Source: Mytilus californianus (taxonomy: Eukaryota; Mollusca; Bivalvia; Mytilida; Mytilidae). From it: a stretch of DNA of 64,000 nucleotides. Numbering within the stretch: the stretch's first letter is position 1; each line of letters begins with the position of its first letter. This document shows, piece by piece, positions 32,838-43,985 of this stretch. Below the pieces are notes generated by a model, which saw only the letters and a program-made list of their open reading frames with translations, searched no databases and was not told the DNA's origin. The stretch spans positions 66,744,100 through 66,808,099 of the forward strand of contig NW_026262712.1 of the NCBI RefSeq assembly GCF_021869535.1. Direction: 5' to 3'. A program made the translations under genes and the position numbers.

Positions 32838-33536
32838 GCACGAACGCCAGATTTAGTTAGAGGGGCGATATTCTGACGCGTTTTTTAATTCTTGGTCACT
32901 CATGTTTAGAAAGAAAGGGGAGAAATCCAAACAATTACCGACCAATCACAAACGTTGTTGCAAATTTGACCTTATGACGTCAAAGAATTTCCCATAATGC
33001 AATTATTGCATATAAATAAAAAAACTACTATACCAATTGAATAAAAAATATTGCATTTAAATGAAAAAATATACCATTCAAATAAAAAAATATTGCATTT
33101 AAATGAAAAAAATATACCATTCAAATAAAAATATTGCATTTAAATGAAAAAATATACCATTCAAATTAAAAATATTGCATTTGAATGACAAATTATACCA
33201 TTTGAATAAAAAATATTGCATTTAAATGAAAAAAATATACCATTCAAATAAAAAATATTGCATTTAAATGAAAAAATATACCATTCAAATAAAAAAATAT
33301 TGCATTTAAATGAAAAAAATATTGCATTTAAATGAAAAAATATACCATTCAAATAAAAAATATTGCATTTGAATGACAAATTATACCATTTGAATAAAAA
33401 ATATTGCATTTAAATAAAAAAATATACCATTCAAATAAAAAAATATTGCATTTAAATGAAGAAATATACCAATTAAATTAAAAATATTGCATTTAAATGA
33501 AAAATATCAAATTTTTGCAACCAATACCATGCCATA
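32838..33536 (-). repeat. right terminal inverted repeat (699 bp)
   Basis: Mirror image of 28277-28750. It is longer because the minisatellite has about 12 units instead of about 7. Confidence 0.88.
33030..33510 (-). repeat. AT-rich minisatellite in the right TIR
   Basis: About twelve TATTGCATTTAAATGAA phrases alternating with TATACCATTCAAATAAA phrases at roughly 41-bp spacing. One unit near 33300-33325 is shortened to the first phrase only. The ORF at 33161-33409 (-) is a translation of the array. Confidence 0.92.
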
Positions 33537-33542
33537 GAAGAG

Positions 33543-33862
33543 TTTGAATGTGCTTACAATGGTTAAAGTTACTACTTACATTTCAATTTGTATTTTGTAA
33601 ACCGAAATGTGCCTTATTCAATTAAATTAAAATAAAGCTTTATAATGGATAAAAAAAATCATAAAATATCATTTTAAGATTTAAAAATATAAATGGCCTT
33701 GCAATTTTTTGTCCCCAGCGTGCCATACAAAGGATATTCCGGAAACACGTGTAATGCGTTCAAAACTCGATAATATGCATTTTTTCACTATCAATTGATG
33801 ACTCCTATTGATCGTTAATTTTTTTTTCATTGACTGCAACCACGCGGATTTAACATTTTGCA
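33543..33862. other. AT-rich stretch right of the large transposon
   Basis: No gene or recognised repeat. The GAAGAG duplication is at 33537-33542. Confidence 0.5.
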
Positions 33863-34190
33863 GGACAACCACGTGTATCAGAACTTCAGTGTTGACATGA
33901 ATTATCATTGATATGGTCATGATTATAAATAAACTGTTTACAAAACTTGTAACTTTTTTGGAAATACTAAGACTTATCTATATCACAGGAATAGATATCC
34001 TTAGCTTTATTTGGAAAAACCTTCTGGGAGTTGGGGTCATCAATGCTCTTCAACTTCGTACATTATTATGCCTTTTTTCCTTTATTTACATCACTTCAAG
34101 GGTCAGTGATGAGTCTTTTGTAGATGAAACGCGCGTCTAGAGTACAATTTTTAAACCTGGTAGCTCTATGATGGGTTTATTAGAAAGTAT
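33863..34190 (+). repeat. R1 dispersed repeat, near full length
   Basis: TTCAGTGTTGACATGAATTA, TCATTGATATGGTCATGATT, CAATGCTCTTCAACTTCGTA, GATGAGTCTTTTGTAGATGA and AACGCGCGTCTAG, ending ATGATGGGTTTATT. ORFs on both strands are its translations. Confidence 0.93.
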
Positions 34191-35094
34191 GGATGCTTCC
34201 TAATTGAAAAGATCCAAAAACCGATAGGTAACCTCAATAACTCAGTTTACAATCCTTTTCAAGAGTTAATATTCCATGCTTTTGTTTTCAACAAGTTCCG
34301 TGTGCTACAGAATTGAGAATATCTTATATTAAATATTACAAGAAACAAAGCTTTAATCAAAATGAGGAAACAACTCTATATTTGTGACTGAGACTTGGGA
34401 ATAATATGAATATAAAAACATATATTACAAAAAAAAAAAAAAATTAGGAAACAATTTTGAAATAATTGAAGGACGAGCGATCTTTAAAATAAACTTACAG
34501 TATTTACTACATTTCTTTTTTATAATAAGTTTGTCTATTTGAGATTAGAGATCGGGATAATTAGTATCCTTTATTGTTTTTTGTTTTGTTTGAAATATAT
34601 GTCTGAAGTTTGTCCACAGAGCTTTGTTGATACAGTGATATATCCGGCTTTGAAAATGAAAATTCATACTATTTTCGGAATTTAAATATTAACTATAATT
34701 ATGTTATTACTTTCCACAACTCATTTACTGGTTTTGAATATTATCTTTACCGTACATATGTATGTATTGTCAATTTAAACCTTGCCTTTCTTTATGTTCC
34801 GTTCAAATGTTTTGATGACACCTTATATGCTTCTGTATTTGTTCCTAATGCTACAACTCTGAGCTTTTATATCGAGTAAAGATGATATAGTTTAAGGAAG
34901 TTTTCAGTTGTTATTAATGTCAATTGGGGATAGTTCAAACAGTTCCCCCAAAGACGTCTATATGTTATAGATGAAAGTAAAAAAATGTGGCTATGGACGG
35001 TATTGTAAATTAACTGTTCATAAGATGTAGAATTGTTCGAAGTTTTTCTCCATCCCCGTACCAGACATAGATTGCCATAGCCATATTTAAAAAT
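34191..35094. other. AT-rich unique DNA, no gene seen
   Basis: No ORF above 60 codons. Poly-A run near 34430. Confidence 0.5.
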
Positions 35095-35230
35095 AGTAAA
35101 ATAACAAAATTCTGAACTCCAAGGGAAATTGAAAACGGAAAGTCATTTATCAAATGGCAAAATCAAAAACTCAAACACATCAAACCAGCGGAAAACAACT
35201 CATATTCCTGACTTGGTATCGGCATTTCCT
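35095..35230 (+). repeat. R3 dispersed repeat
   Basis: TCTGAACTCCAAGGGAAATT, CGGAAAGTCATTTATCAAAT, GCAAAATCAAAAAC and TATTCCTGACTTGGTATC in R3 order. Confidence 0.9.
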
Positions 35231-36140
35231 TACAGCTGTTTTGAATTTTTGGTTTTCAATGATAATTTTCTGAAAGCAATCACTAAATTTTAAAATTGTT
35301 ATAAAAAACTTACACATTTGAACTTACTTTGAAAAAAAAAATATCTAATGTATGTTTAGATTTCGGTTTAATTTTTATTTCTTCAATAAATTCCATGTAA
35401 AAATGCAGAGACATTAATGTATTTTAAAGTACTTGTATATCAAAACCAAATATCGAATGATTTTTATTTTAAATTTTCGATATTTTTTTGCTATAAATGA
35501 TATATTGAAAAACAATGTCATTTATGAAAAGTTCTTTTAATTGCAAAAGCAACCATTGCAGAACGTGTAGTTCCTATGCTATATATATCGGTATAGCTTG
35601 TACTTTTCTAAAACTGTCAAGTTTATTTGCCCTTATATATATCTTACATATATCTTTTATTTTACAATTGAATTGTTTATAACCATTATTAGTTCAATAC
35701 GAGTACGTGTACTTTGTATCCTATCAAAAGAGTTTTAAGTAATTGAAGCGGTTTCTGGTACAATTAAATCCTGTTTACAGCTGAAATTAAAACAAGACAC
35801 AAAAAGAAATAGGAGGATGTTTCCATTGAATACAAAAATGACCATTTGATCCCATTGAAAGCAGAATAAAAGCAACCATTAATTTTCCTGACTTTTTGTC
35901 CATAGTAATACCGTATGGTATACATGGTATAGATTTCATCAATTTGTTCATTGAACACGTACACTCATGTCATAAGTCTGCCTATACTTAAAAGTTTAAT
36001 TTTGTTATAGTAATATCTTATGGTAGGTCTTCTTTAACAATTTTTTCCTGGGTTTTGCTCTAAATGCAAGTCTTGATCAGTGTACATAGACTAAGTAAAT
36101 GCATAGGTTCATGCTTAAGTATACAATACAATGAGTTTAC
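35231..36140. other. AT-rich unique DNA, no gene seen
   Basis: A 66-codon minus-strand ORF at 35764-35964 has no motif and no supporting splice sites. Confidence 0.5.
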
Positions 36141-36215
36141 CTCCCACAGTTTTCACATTTGCAACGGGTTTTACATGTTTGAGGTAATCATGTGATCCAC
36201 GTGTTATGAAATACT
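36141..36215 (-). CDS. candidate internal exon, 75 bp, unknown gene
   Basis: On the minus strand a pyrimidine-rich acceptor (CGTCTCCTTTCCAG) precedes a 75-base block that is followed by the donor GGGAG|GTAAAC. Only one frame is open, and it encodes YFITRGSHDYLKHVKPVANV plus four residues. The block starts with two bases of a split codon and ends with one, and 75 is a multiple of three. Composition looks like a soluble protein. I cannot name the family. No neighbouring exon of matching phase was found, and the other exon-like block at 36624-36670 does not match in phase. A chance alignment of splice signals is possible. Confidence 0.3.
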
Positions 36216-36623
36216 CTGGAAAGGAGACGAGGATATACGTCAAGAAACAGGAAACATAAAAACTAATAAGACATTACCGGACTTAAAACATAGACAAGTG
36301 ACTATATAATATGTAAATCCCTTACTTGCCTTGGGTCTAAAATGTTGTTTTCCTTTACAAATGTCAATCATAAAATAAACAAGAAGCTTATACACCTGGT
36401 TGTTCCACGAAATTTAGTTTTTGTAATATAGCAACGCTAATTTGTTTTTCAGTAATAGAGCTGTAAAAATGCACTAATCGGACATGCAAGAAAACGATTG
36501 AAACTATTGTTTTTTTTCTTGATATCTCTTTAATACGTTTTGAAAATAACGTTTAGTGTTATCTTGATGGGAATTTACTGGGCTCTTCTCATTAATATTA
36601 TTTTTTTTCCTTTTAATACTTAC

Positions 36624-36670
36624 CTCCATGAAAACCAATTTAAATATAACTTGGATATTTTTAAAAACAC
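36624..36670 (-). other. candidate 47-bp micro-exon or splice-site pair
   Basis: On the minus strand ATATATCTGCAG|GTG and CATGGAG|GTAAGTATT are excellent acceptor and donor matches 47 bases apart. Two of three frames are open but AT-driven. Neither connects in phase with 36141-36215, so if both are real they belong to a non-coding transcript or are separated by a missed exon. Confidence 0.2.
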
Positions 36671-36949
36671 CTGCAGATATATTCTGTATTAATAGAAATT
36701 ATGATTCAGCATGAATTCGGTTACTAGTATAAGCATATTTGAATTTTTTGCCGTTTCTTTTCTTGTCAAATGTATGCTATTGGTAATCTCATATACAATG
36801 CGAGATAGGACTACACATTCGACCTCTTTCCTTCCTGTATTAGAAAGATACAGAGGATTATTATTAATTGATTGAAAAAGATTGAATTCACATTGTTCAG
36901 GTTTGGTATTACTCTTCCAATATCGGAACTCAGGTGGTATGACTAGAGT

Positions 36950-36971
36950 CCCCCCCCCCCCCCCCCCCCCC
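36950..36971 (+). repeat. poly-C run of 22
   Basis: Uninterrupted C22. Such runs are often length-miscalled in assemblies. It gives the poly-Gly start of a minus-strand ORF (36689-36982), which I reject. Confidence 0.95.
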
Positions 36972-36984
36972 ATGAACTTCAATT

Positions 36985-37180
36985 TAACCCATTAGCTAGA
37001 GATTGGACTAAAATATACACGAAATGCTGATATATATTATCGAATCCGTGCATTGTTAATTGTTTATTTCAGACTTATTGTAATTTGGATATACGTTTTA
37101 GTATGTTATAAATCAAATATGAGAATTTGAGTCAAATCGGTGAACATGAATTTGACAGCTAATGCCCCTTCAATATGTAA
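36985..37180 (+). repeat. R6 dispersed repeat
   Basis: TATACACGAAATGCTGATAT, ATTATCGAATCCGTGCATTG, TTTGGATATACGTTTTAG and GAGAATTTGAGTCAAATCGG recur in order at 51855-52035. Confidence 0.9.
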
Positions 37181-38799
37181 ATGCTTGTTTTGTTTTAAAT
37201 TTGTGGAATTTCCTTGTTTTTGCATCTGCAAGCATATGAATGATGTCTGGTGAGAAGCGGTGTGTGATCTAATTCATTATGACAAGTTACGTGCATAATG
37301 TACGGTGCCCGGTCTGATGATGGCAGATATTTAAGTGTGTTCAGCATATCAGAAACTGGTTTTGTCGTTCTTTATAGAGATACACCTAGCAGCATGCTTC
37401 TGGGGCTTATTGGGTATAGATTATGTGTTTGGGTCCAAAACTAAACACAATTTCTCAATGGCGAACCAGTGCTTGGTATGCCTGTATCTATATACTGGTT
37501 ATGCAACTTTATTGAAGTCCGTATAGTGTGAAAATGCCCGAGAGCGTAACGTATCAATTAAGGTATATCAACGCCATAGGATTAGGAAATATAGAGAAAA
37601 AGGAAAATATACTAAGGAGGATTTTTAGTTTCGGTATCATCGTTAATCTTAAGTTCACTATAATATATGAGATGCAAGCACTCTCTGAAATGTCGGTCAT
37701 TTAGTGACAGAGTATCATTAATTTATACATGAATGAAAGTGAAATTAAAGATTTTTACAGTATAATTTTTACTTTTTGTCTTCGAGAAGCTTTTGCATGA
37801 ATTATGCTTCAAATGCGGGCAAACACAAGTCGCCCAGCAGGGGTGCACAATTAGTACTCATTGGAATACCTACTGACCGTTGAAAAGTCGAGCATTTTTA
37901 GGATTTCATCTTTGATGTATTTGACAAAAATCTAAACTAATGCAGAATTTGTAGTTTGCAATATATTCTTGAAGCAACGTGGGAGCAAGTTGGATATGTT
38001 TACACTAGAAAATCTAATCGCCAACACTTTATCCAAGTTGTTTAATTACACTCTAAATTACTAATGATACTAGCAAACCACAGAAAACTAATTTAAAAAT
38101 TAACGCCACTTGTTAAAATTTTGAAAATCAATTGATTGGAATAATGTTTATTACAGAGGGTTCTTTAAAAAAGTATTCAGTATTCAAATTCTGCAATATA
38201 ATGTCAAAAACTTGATCACCATCTAAAACCTGATGCCTTCAAATTCGTCTTTATCTAGTGACTTTCTGATTTCAGCCTCATAATTAAGGTATCAAAAAAT
38301 AAATTACCTGTTAGAATACAAATGAATTCGATTTGAAAATGAAATAATTTTTGTTTCTCTCTTTAATCAGCTGTTATTAATACCATCCTTCAGTGTGTAG
38401 TAAAGGGTTAAAGCTCATAAAGATGTGACCGTCATTTGATTACAAATATTTATTGACGCGATTTGATTATTAATATTTGCTATCGCTAGAGTAATTTAAA
38501 GGGATCAATGTGCTGTGAAAGGACGTCGCTGGATTAATTTAGTGTGATTATTGTTCTTTACAAAGACTCTGTATTGAACGATGCATTTGTAGAACGTGTT
38601 ACAGAACACATTTTTTTTCATAAAATCAATAATTACTATAGCATATACATATCTATTGCAAAGGACAAAAGAAGACTCCCAATTGTCTCTCTGCATTCTA
38701 AGAAGTCGTACGTCAGAGATAGGTAGCCCATGAAAATAAACATGTAAATAATTTGTTATCTTACCACGATTGGATATAAAATTAATACACGAAGCGTCC
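37181..38799. other. unique DNA with possible LINE-like remnants, no gene
   Basis: A 63-codon ORF at 37335-37526 has no recognised domain. TCGCCCAGCAGGGGTGCAC at about 37830 stands out as GC-rich but I cannot assign it. The overlapping ORFs at 38505-38726 lie on opposite strands and are unsupported. Confidence 0.4.
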
Positions 38800-38930
38800 G
38801 GATTTTGGTGGGGTCCGTGATGCTCTGCCTCAGTTTTTTATATAGTTTTTATGGACTGTTGTTTTTCGCTTTTTCAATGATATCGTTTTTTTTCAATTTT
38901 TTATCTCTTTTGTGTCCCTTGTTTTGTTGG
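38800..38930 (+). repeat. R4 fragment, degraded
   Basis: TTTTGGTGGGGTCCGTGATG and CTCTGCCTCAG resemble the R4 string TTTTGGTGGGGTTCGTGTTG at 61130. Confidence 0.5.
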
Positions 38931-39326
38931 AATCAGTGGTGGAGTTCTTCCCAAAGTAAGATAAGATCAGATAATATTTGTTTCTAATGAGATAATAGTC
39001 GTTTTAGAGTGACATAACTCCGATTGTTCATATCTGTTACATGTAATCTCGCCTCGACTGAACACTAAACGTCACTCAGACGGTAAATAAAGATAAAGTC
39101 TACTCTTGTTCTGAGTATTAAAAAACACTAAAAATATGTATATAAACATAATAGGCATACACTTACAATGAGATTTGATTTAAAAACATACCATATTGAA
39201 ACCTTAACCTGAAATACATCTTTTAAATTTAAGAAAGTATTTTCATTGAAAAAAAAAAAACATTGGTCAGAATGCTTCTACATACTGAGGATTTTCTAAA
39301 TATAAAAATAAAAAGATGTGGTATAA
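38931..39326. other. AT-rich stretch with a 40-bp R2 stub
   Basis: AAAAAGATGTGGTATAATTG at 39308 is the start of R2 and breaks off by about 39345. No gene. Confidence 0.55.
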
Positions 39327-39578
39327 TTGCCAATGACACTACAAGCTGCATTTATATGCATTTATATGCATTCAATTAAGTTGAGCAGGAGTAACAAATG
39401 GTGGATTCATACAATGTTTCCCTTAGATGACGATAAAAATTTCAAATTGGATTTCGAAAATGCTATTAACATTTCAAAAATTTGTTCATCAGAAGAAATA
39501 TTCCTGCATTCTAAATGTGAAATTGAATTGTCGGGAATTTTGCTTGGAAACTCAATAGACATATTAAGGAGACAGTAG
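39327..39578 (+). CDS. short ORF of unknown function, coding-like 3' part
   Basis: 83 codons, ATG to TAG. The first third overlaps an R2 stub and the repeat TTATATGCATTTATATGCAT. From about 39380 the composition looks like a globular protein (FPLDDDKNFKLDFENAINIS, then KCEIELSGILLGNSIDILRR), so the real coding part, if any, may begin at an acceptor such as TTGAGCAG near 39386. No family recognised and no matching exon nearby. It could be a terminal exon or a decayed transposon fragment. Confidence 0.2.
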   Translation: MPMTLQAAFICIYMHSIKLSRSNKWWIHTMFPLDDDKNFKLDFENAINISKICSSEEIFLHSKCEIELSGILLGNSIDILRRQ

Positions 39579-40944
39579 TTTACCGATGCTCAAAAAGTCA
39601 TTACTCTTATTATATTTTTATAGTGAAGTTTACTCAAGTTCGTTCACTTATTCAACATGAGTTACTGATGCTGGATAACTAATCAATAAATCAGAGAAAA
39701 AGGTTATGCTTTGGTATGGGAATCCCTCAAACATCTTTTTGATACTAGTATACAAAACTAAATGCTTGATTCATTGGGGATTTTCTTTTAGTCATCAATG
39801 AGTTTGAAGTGGATTTTTAAATGAGATGTATATTTAAATTTTAAACAACAAAAAGGTATTGGAAAAAAAAATCTATTTGAAAAAAAGACGTGAGAAGCAC
39901 AATATAAAATAAGAACTAAGCGGTGAATGGGTAAAATTGAAGAGAAATAACAATTGTTTCTCTTTATTGAAACTTGAATTCATCAGGCTTTTACCGGATT
40001 TAAGGAAGATTTCATGTGCTTTTTTGGATGTGACGTAAGGATTCTCCCAAAATATTTTAAAAAATGACTGTTTGTTGGGCCATTAAAAAAACATGTGTTA
40101 CATAACGCCTGATATCAACTGAGTTACTTTATAATATAATAATAAACGAGCCTGTCACGAGTTTATAACTGCTATAAAAATTAAATAACGAGAGTTGATA
40201 TCAAGCCATATCAAATTCTCAAGAGTTGTTAAACCCTTTTCTCTTATGGAAAGCATTCCCTTTGTACGCGACTCGTTGATCTAGTCTTTTGCACATACCA
40301 GTATGACGTCATATGTCCTATTCCGGTGTCAATCGTTAACATCAGTCAAAATGTGTTGTACGTTTCAGAATGTAATAAATTTGACAAAATCAGATTATCA
40401 GTCAAAAAATGTGAATGTTTTGTATATTATTGAAAAAATCACATATCTCCGTTTCCATGAAAAAAAGTACATTGTTCTGACCTTTGAATATCATCAATGA
40501 CCTAACGAATAACGAATGGAAATATTACATTATCTTTTCATAATGCTGGATAAGCCAATCAAATTAACGAATTTTTCATATTACTTTTTTGTAGCAGAAT
40601 CCTTTGTGATATGAGAAATATCTCTTCATAAGAGAAATAGATAACAGTCTACAACCTCAAAGGAAATAGGATTTCCATGTTTCCTTTGTGATTATAATCT
40701 CTGTATCAATCAATTAAACCTATTTACCAGAGAACCCCCTTTTTTTCTGTTTCAGAAAAACTACCCGAGATAATATGTTTGAAAATCAAAATCTGAATTG
40801 AATGTTAAAGAGCTGATAAGAAATAAAAATACCAAACACAGGGCACGAAATCAGAGCTATACAAAAAGGAACTACATTTCTTAATTCCAAAATTCAGACC
40901 AGCAAGTTTTTAATAAAACAATATCCATATATGCCGCAGATCTG
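39579..40944. other. AT-rich unique DNA, no gene seen
   Basis: A 65-codon ORF at 40303-40500 has no motif. Confidence 0.5.
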
Positions 40945-41100
40945 GTTATAAGGCTGCTAGTACCCACAAATATTGACAGCCTACCAGCAGACAAATGGAC
41001 CAAATGGTAGTTAAAACATTAATGGGACCATTTTTTCTGCACCAAATGCGCATTCCGACAATTAATGTCTCTTAAATAATGCTCGAGGCCAAAACATAAA
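40945..41100 (-). repeat. R1-variant fragment
   Basis: GGCTGCTAGTACCCACAAAT, GCCTACCAGCAGAC, CTGCACCAAATGCGCATTCC and GACAATTAATGTCTCTTAAA. Its second half is the inverse of 25985-26065. Confidence 0.7.
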
Positions 41101-42161
41101 TACTAAATACGGTAAAGATCTTTCATCTTCATAAAAGGGTCTATCTCAGTTTTGAAGTAAAAAGCAACTGTATAAAGTGGCAAAAAAGTGCAATCGTTTA
41201 ATTTGTAAACAGTACAACCACTTAGTTTGATAAGGGGAATCCCTTTTGAATTTATTTTGCCCTTAATTAAAAAAAAGTCTTAAAATCGTCTCTAATTATA
41301 ACAAGGTTTTTTAAGCTCAAACACCTTTAGGCGTATTCCTAAACATGTGATCAAAAGATAAAATACTTCAAGATGGTTAAAAAATTAGCTTTTCTGATTT
41401 TATCAGGAAATTAAGGTAAAACATGCAATATTGATGGCTTTGGAAACATTTTGAGTATGAATTCATAAAAGGTGAACAAGAAAAAGATTCTTAACCAATC
41501 ACTATTCCTTTTGGGTGTATTGTATTCTAAATATAGATTAATTCCTTTTGTTAACTGATAACCTTAAATGCACAATTTTACAAAAAAACTGTTTTCAACA
41601 GCAATATTTACCTTTGAACACGATTTCTATTTCTATTAGATATATGTAAAATTATAGGAAGATCATTTATTTTAACATATTCCAATGTTCAAATAGCAGG
41701 GAGTTCTGTCAAATTTATGATTTTTATTATTTGAATGTAACAATATACTCTCTTCAAAAGTCGTCATTTGACGTACGCTTGTGGTATTGCATGATATAGA
41801 ATAAGATTTATTTATTATATGATTTTTATGAAGTAATCATATAGATTGATCGAGTTAATTTGATAATGACCCTTATTGTAAGTGCAAGATCATTGGTTTA
41901 TATTTGTCTGTACAATAAATGCCATATATATTGCAGTATTCTTTTCAACGGGCAATATAGTTTATTATTTACCAGTCATTTGATTAACTGAAATGTACTT
42001 TTTCTCCCACATTTAAATTAATTTGCAGATTGCATAAAACTCCTACATTAGTTATTTTTTCTTCCGGGGTCTTACATTTAGATTTTTGTTTGTGTTGAGT
42101 GTTTTGAGTAATACTAGTGGCTTCTACTGCAAAAATATGCCTTTAGTTTGTAAATCAGTTA
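41101..42161. other. AT-rich unique DNA, no gene seen
   Basis: No ORF above 60 codons until the R1 copy, no recognised repeat. Confidence 0.5.
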
Positions 42162-42378
42162 AGGCGTTGGAGGTTTTCTACCCCGAGAATAGCTTACCAT
42201 ATCTTTATTTGGCAAAACCTTTCGAAATTTATGGTCCTCACTGCTTTTTAACATCGTACTTTGTTTGGTCTTTTAAATGTTTTTGATTCGAGCATAACTG
42301 ATTATTTTGTAGACGAAACGCGCGTCATGCGTAAAATTGTTTTTAAACCTTGTACCTATGATGAGTTTATTTCTCACT
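42162..42378 (+). repeat. R1 dispersed repeat, 3' half
   Basis: TTATTTGGCAAAACCTTTCG, TATGGTCCTCACTGC, TTTTGTAGACGAAACGCGCG and TTGTACCTATGATGAGTTTA in R1 order. ORFs at 42086-42479 are partly its translations. Confidence 0.92.
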
Positions 42379-43574
42379 AAATCAGGGGATGCTGTTTTCA
42401 ATTTTTTTTTTTCAAACTGGAGATATTTTACATGGTACAGTTCTGTAAAGGATTTCAATACTTTGCATGATAATTTCAATGAGATAGCACATAACTTTAA
42501 CAGTTATATTTTCTTGCTTCCGTTCGATAGTTTAAATTTGAATATATTTATACATAGGTCTATTTTACGCATTATAAGCTCAGAAGTTAGTGCTTCGGTA
42601 TTGACATTATTTATAACACATTTAAGTGTTTATTTCATATGCAAATTCTAATAGAATTGATGAATCCATATTCTTGTATTTTTAGGATTATTATCTATTT
42701 ACAAATCTAAAAAAATCCTTAACTACTTTCTATTTTCTTAATTGAATTGATATACATTTATGGACTTCGAGCATTGCAACATGTGGTGCTTATCAAACAC
42801 TATTTTTTTGTAATTGTTTTTTTTATACAAATAGACAGAAACAGACAAGAAGCTTGAACACGTGTGTAAAGTTTCAAGTTGAGTTTTGAAGTCTATTCTA
42901 TAACATCAACTCTAAGTAACAAATAAAAAGGAGTAGGTAAAAAGATCATTTTTATAACCAGTTATGCACTAATTTATAACAATTTCTAAATCGGCTCTTC
43001 TTTACACTAGCTATAGGAAAATTCACCACAGACAATCATGTATCAGTATTCTGATGTCTAAATTTTGACATTTTAAGCGTCATCTCAAAAGGCTGTTGGT
43101 TAATACATTTGGATAATAGCAAATCAAACAAACGTGTTATGCACATTGTCAATGTTTTTTTTAAACCTCTAGATGTCAAAATACAGTTATCATGCCGTAT
43201 GCCAAACGTTAAATAGTCCTGAGTGAAGACAAATTTTTGAATGAATCCATAGAGATCACATGATACCTGTTATTAAAAGCAAGTTCCCAAATAAACACTT
43301 AAACCTCCAATATAATCCCAATCAATAGGAGAAGAAACTTATCATAAAAAATCTGTTGAGAAATGTACTTCTATGAATGATAAAGATTTTAAATGCGTCC
43401 AAAGCATCCAATATAAGAAACTTAACTTCTAAATAGATCTCTAGATAAATTAGTAAGGTGCATATTGAAATAACATTAAGTTCATTTTTGCAAAAAAAAA
43501 CGATAATGACTCTAGTGGTATCTTGGTGATTAGTCTGAACGCCCCATTGCTTTCCGAAATTTTTAATATCTATA
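42379..43574. other. AT-rich unique DNA, no gene seen
   Basis: ORFs 42337-42651 (+) and 43322-43630 (-) start within repeats and have no motifs. Confidence 0.5.
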
Positions 43575-43985
43575 TAGATATAAGAAGGTGTGGTATGAGT
43601 GCCAATGAGACAACTCTCCATCCATGTCACAATTTATAAAAGTAAACCATTATAGGTCAAAGTACGGTCACACCGCACAGCAAGCTATAAAGGGCCCCAA
43701 AAATTACTAGTGTAAAACCATTCAAACGGGAAAACCAACGGTCTAATCTATATAAAGCACGAGAAACGAGAAACACTTATGAACCACACCAACAAACGAC
43801 AACTACTGAACATCAGATTCCTGACTAAGGACAGGTGCAAACAATTCCAGCGGGTTTAAACATTTTAATGGTACCAAACCTTCACCCTTATCTGAAACAA
43901 TAGTGTAACATCACAACATAGAAAGACACACTATAAAATATCAATTGAAATGGCTTTACTCAATCAAAAGACATATTAACACAAG
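43575..43985 (+). repeat. R2 dispersed repeat, variant subtype, near full length
   Basis: AAGAAGGTGTGGTATGAGTG, CCATTATAGGTCAAAGTACG, TAAAGGGCCCCAAAAATTAC and CTGACTAAGGACAGGTGCAA. Same subtype as 32525 and 56690. Confidence 0.92.

Larger units (their letters stand above)
28277..33536. mobile_element. candidate 5.26-kb long-TIR transposon with 6-bp target duplication
   Basis: The outer 38 bases at each end are perfect inverted copies, beginning TATGGCATGGTATTGGTTGC. GAAGAG stands immediately outside both ends (28271-28276 and 33537-33542), as expected for a target site duplication. The inverted similarity continues inwards to 28750 and 32838. It covers an AT-rich minisatellite and then about 180 bp of unique sequence (GGTCAAATTTGCAACAACG, CGTTTGTGATTGGTCGGTAA, TTGGATTTCTCCCCTTTCTT, ATATCGCCCCTCTAACTTAA). 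The inner boundary is not itself an inverted end, which argues against two separate small MITEs in opposite orientation. The 4.1-kb interior contains a short exon-like ORF (30991-31152), two SINE tails and three R2 copies, but no recognisable transposase. It is therefore either non-autonomous or carries a spliced gene that I cannot assemble. Superfamily not assigned. Confidence 0.8.

Noticed and set aside
33161-33409. 82-codon minus-strand ORF with repeated Phe-Lys-Cys-Asn-Ile
   Set aside because: Translation of the right-TIR minisatellite.
36689-36982. 97-codon ORF starting with poly-Gly
   Set aside because: The start is the C22 homopolymer, and no motif follows.
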